Below, piece after piece: positions 5,305 through 6,988 of a stretch of 6,988 nucleotides of DNA. A program made the translations under genes and the position numbers. A model generated the notes under the pieces. It was not told the origin of the DNA, did not search any database, and saw only the letters and a list, made by a program, of their open reading frames with translations. How positions within the stretch are numbered: position 1 is the stretch's first letter; each line of letters starts with the position of its first letter. The stretch comes from CAKAHY01 sp041848045 (GTDB taxonomy: Bacteria; Bacillota; Clostridia; Lachnospirales; Lachnospiraceae), in contig JBGZHY010000074.1 in the NCBI GenBank assembly GCA_041848045.1, positions 1-6,988 of the forward strand. Direction: 5' to 3'.

Positions 5305-6756
5305 ATGAGTCAAACAAATCAGTCTGCTGCCATGCGTCGTATTGTGGAGCTGTTGGATGAGAAAAGCTTTGTGGAGATAGGTGCCTGCGTGCAGGCCCGC
5401 AATACGGACTTTAATATGCCGGCGGTTCAGGCGCCTGCAGACGGTGTGGTGACGGGGTACGGAAGTATCGAAGGCAATCTGGTATATGTATACAGCCAGG
5501 ATGCTGCGGTGCTGGGGGGCTCCATGGGAGAGATGCACGCCAAAAAGATTCTGGCACTGTACGACTATGCCATGAAGATGGGGGCGCCGATTATCGGTCT
5601 GGTGGACTGCGCAGGCTTAAGACTGCAGGAGGCAACGGATGCTTTAGATGCTTTCGGTAGGCTGTATTTGGCGCAGACTATGGCAAGCGGTGTTATTCCG
5701 CAGCTCAAGGCGGTTTTCGGCTGTGCCGGCGGGGGTATGGCGGTGAGCCTGGGCTTGGATGATTTTGTGTTTATGGCGGAGGAGGCTAAGGTATTTGTCA
5801 ATACGCCTAATGCGATTCTGGGCAATACAGAGAGTAAATGCGATACGGCCTGCGCAAAATTCCATTCCGCGCAAAGCGGTGTTGCGGATTTTACGGGAAC
5901 GCGGGAAGAGGTGCTTGCCGCTTTGCGTGAGCTGATCAGTATTTTGCCTGCCAACAGTGAGGATAATATGTCCTATTCGGAATGTGAGGACGATTTGAAC
6001 AGAATGGTGCCGGAAGCGAGCACCTTCGTGGGCGATACGGCTCTGCTGCTGGCGGATATTTCCGATGAGCATCATTTTTATGAGCTGAAAAAAGAATATG
6101 CCAAGGAAATGATTACCTGCTTTATCCGATTGAACGGCAATACGGTGGGCTGCGTGGCCAACAGAACGGAAGTATGGGGGGAGGACGGCAGTATTGAGGA
6201 GCGTTTTGAGCCGCTCTTAACCAAGAGCGGTGTGGATAAGGCGAGCCGCTTCGTGCGCTTTTGCGATGCCTTCGGCATACCTTTGCTGTGTCTGGTCAAT
6301 ACGGAAGGCTATCAGGCAAAAAAATGTACCGAGAAGCATATTGTTGCCGCTGCGGCGAGATTGTGCCATGATTTTGCCAATGCGACGGTGCCCAAACTCA
6401 GCCTGATTGTCGGAAAGGCTTACGGCAGCGCTTATTTGTGCATGAACTCCAAGGCCATCGGGGCGGATATGGTTTATGCCTATCCCCATGCCAAAATCGG
6501 CATGATGGAGGCGGAGAGCGCCGTACGAATTATGTATGCGCAGGAGATTGAGCAGTCTGCGGACGCTCCCGCTCTGATCGCGCAAAAGGCTGCAGAATAT
6601 GAGAATTTGCAGGGCAGTGCCCTTTCAGCCGCAAAGAGGGCTTATGTGGACGCCATCATTGAGCCGGCGGAAACGAGAAAGAGGGTGCTTGCCGCTTTTG
6701 AAATGCTGTTTACCAAGAGAGAGGACAGACCGGCAAAGAAACATGCTACGGTCTAA
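5305..6756 (+). CDS. Biotin-dependent carboxyltransferase / acyl-CoA decarboxylase alpha-type subunit
   Basis: A 483-aa carboxyltransferase of the crotonase-like superfamily that includes methylmalonyl-CoA decarboxylase alpha (MmdA) and propionyl-CoA carboxylase beta. These move a carboxyl group between an acyl-CoA and biotin on a carrier protein. Two homologous halves are visible. The N-terminal half has VYVYSQDAAVLGGSMGEMHAKKI, MGAPIIGLVDCAGLRLQEATDAL (about 93-115) and the glycine-rich GCAGGGMAV. The C-terminal half has GIPLLCLVNTEGY, then GKAYGSAYLCMNSKAIGADM starting at G370, and YPHAKIGMMEAESAVRIMY. It is slightly shorter than typical MmdA (about 510 aa). C102 replaces the Ser usual in the DSGGAR-type motif, and S375 replaces a Gly in the GGAY loop, which points to a divergent clade; the substrate cannot be named. 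It has its own promoter, and a lipoprotein gene follows after 12 nt. No biotin carboxylase is in view, which together with the lipoprotein favours a membrane decarboxylase over a carboxylase. Confidence 0.88.
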   Translation: MSQTNQSAAMRRIVELLDEKSFVEIGACVQARNTDFNMPAVQAPADGVVTGYGSIEGNLVYVYSQDAAVLGGSMGEMHAKKILALYDYAMKMGAPIIGLVDCAGLRLQEATDALDAFGRLYLAQTMASGVIPQLKAVFGCAGGGMAVSLGLDDFVFMAEEAKVFVNTPNAILGNTESKCDTACAKFHSAQSGVADFTGTREEVLAALRELISILPANSEDNMSYSECEDDLNRMVPEASTFVGDTALLLADISDEHHFYELKKEYAKEMITCFIRLNGNTVGCVANRTEVWGEDGSIEERFEPLLTKSGVDKASRFVRFCDAFGIPLLCLVNTEGYQAKKCTEKHIVAAAARLCHDFANATVPKLSLIVGKAYGSAYLCMNSKAIGADMVYAYPHAKIGMMEAESAVRIMYAQEIEQSADAPALIAQKAAEYENLQGSALSAAKRAYVDAIIEPAETRKRVLAAFEMLFTKREDRPAKKHATV

Positions 6757-6768
6757 AGGGGTGACAGA

Positions 6769-6988
6769 ATGAACGGAAAAATAAGATTGTGGGCTCTGCT
6801 GCTTTCTTTGCTGTGTGCAGCGGTTTTGGGCGCTTGCGCCGCACCGAAGGAAGAGGCTGCCGTCGATGTGCAGATGCAGACCCAGCTCATACAGATGTCG
6901 GAAAATCTGCTGGGCAGCATCATTGCCCTGGATGAAGCAACACTGGAAGAAAATATTGCTACCCTGACGGAAAAGGGGCAGTTTGAAC
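6769..6988 (+). CDS. Lipoprotein N-terminus, possibly of an OadG-like decarboxylase gamma subunit (partial)
   Basis: Seventy-three codons are visible before the window ends. The start is ATG 6769, 12 nt after the carboxyltransferase stop, with AGGGG at 6757-6761 as ribosome binding site. The N-terminus is a classic lipoprotein signal: charged MNGKIR, hydrophobic WALLLSLLCAAV, then lipobox LGAC with the lipidated Cys at residue 23. The mature part begins AAPKEEAA and continues as a likely helical segment rich in Gln, Leu and Glu (QTQLIQMSENLL, TLEENIATLTEK). It is thus predicted to sit on the outer face of the membrane. In Lachnospiraceae-like decarboxylase loci the gene after the carboxyltransferase often encodes an OadG-family protein with such an extracellular N-terminal part. 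The decisive C-terminal membrane helix lies beyond the window, so that identity is inference; a simple lipoprotein is the alternative. Confidence 0.8.
   Translation, partial: MNGKIRLWALLLSLLCAAVLGACAAPKEEAAVDVQMQTQLIQMSENLLGSIIALDEATLEENIATLTEKGQFE

Overview
The window looks like chromosomal DNA of a Gram-positive anaerobe of the Clostridia, most likely a Lachnospiraceae-type gut bacterium. The reasons are the strong Shine-Dalgarno sequences (AAGGAGG, GGAGGAGG, GGAGG), moderate GC in genes with a sharply AT-rich spacer, consensus sigma-A-type promoters, and the gene content: a MalG-type sugar permease beside an N-acetylhexosamine kinase, a clostridial ilvN-ilvC pair, and a carboxyltransferase followed by a lipoprotein as in sodium-pump decarboxylase loci. 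This placement is inferred from protein character; no search was run. All recognised genes are on the + strand.

Region 1 (1-2077) is the end of a sugar uptake and activation operon. It holds the last codons of an upstream gene, a MalG-type ABC permease (46-921) and a NahK-like anomeric sugar kinase (940-2055). An intrinsic terminator (2054-2077) overlaps the kinase stop codon and closes the operon. The permease would help import an amino-sugar-containing glycan or sugar, and the kinase would make the sugar-1-phosphate inside the cell.

Region 2 (2099-3272) is a two-gene unit: an uncharacterised papain/C39-like cysteine-peptidase-fold protein (2099-2803), overlapped for 32 nt by a GNAT acetyltransferase (2772-3272). 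Their joint role is unknown.

Region 3 (3301-4920) is a branched-chain amino acid unit with its own near-consensus promoter: ilvN (acetolactate synthase regulatory subunit) and ilvC (ketol-acid reductoisomerase). The catalytic subunit ilvB is not in the window.

Region 4 (4921-5304) is an AT-rich spacer with a weak possible terminator, a hairpin and a good promoter (5128-5156) that would give a leader of about 140 nt. Region 5 (5305-6988) is a biotin-dependent carboxyltransferase/decarboxylase alpha-type subunit followed by the N-terminus of a lipoprotein cut by the window edge. In related organisms such a pair usually belongs to a membrane decarboxylase that couples CO2 release from an acyl-CoA or oxo-acid to Na+ export.

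Most of the window is ordinary metabolism. No mobile element, CRISPR array, tRNA or rRNA was seen. The least explained parts are the peptidase-like/GNAT pair, the lipoprotein-linked carboxyltransferase and the structured AT-rich spacer. For several genes the longest open frame starts too early, and the start was moved to the ATG that has a ribosome binding site.
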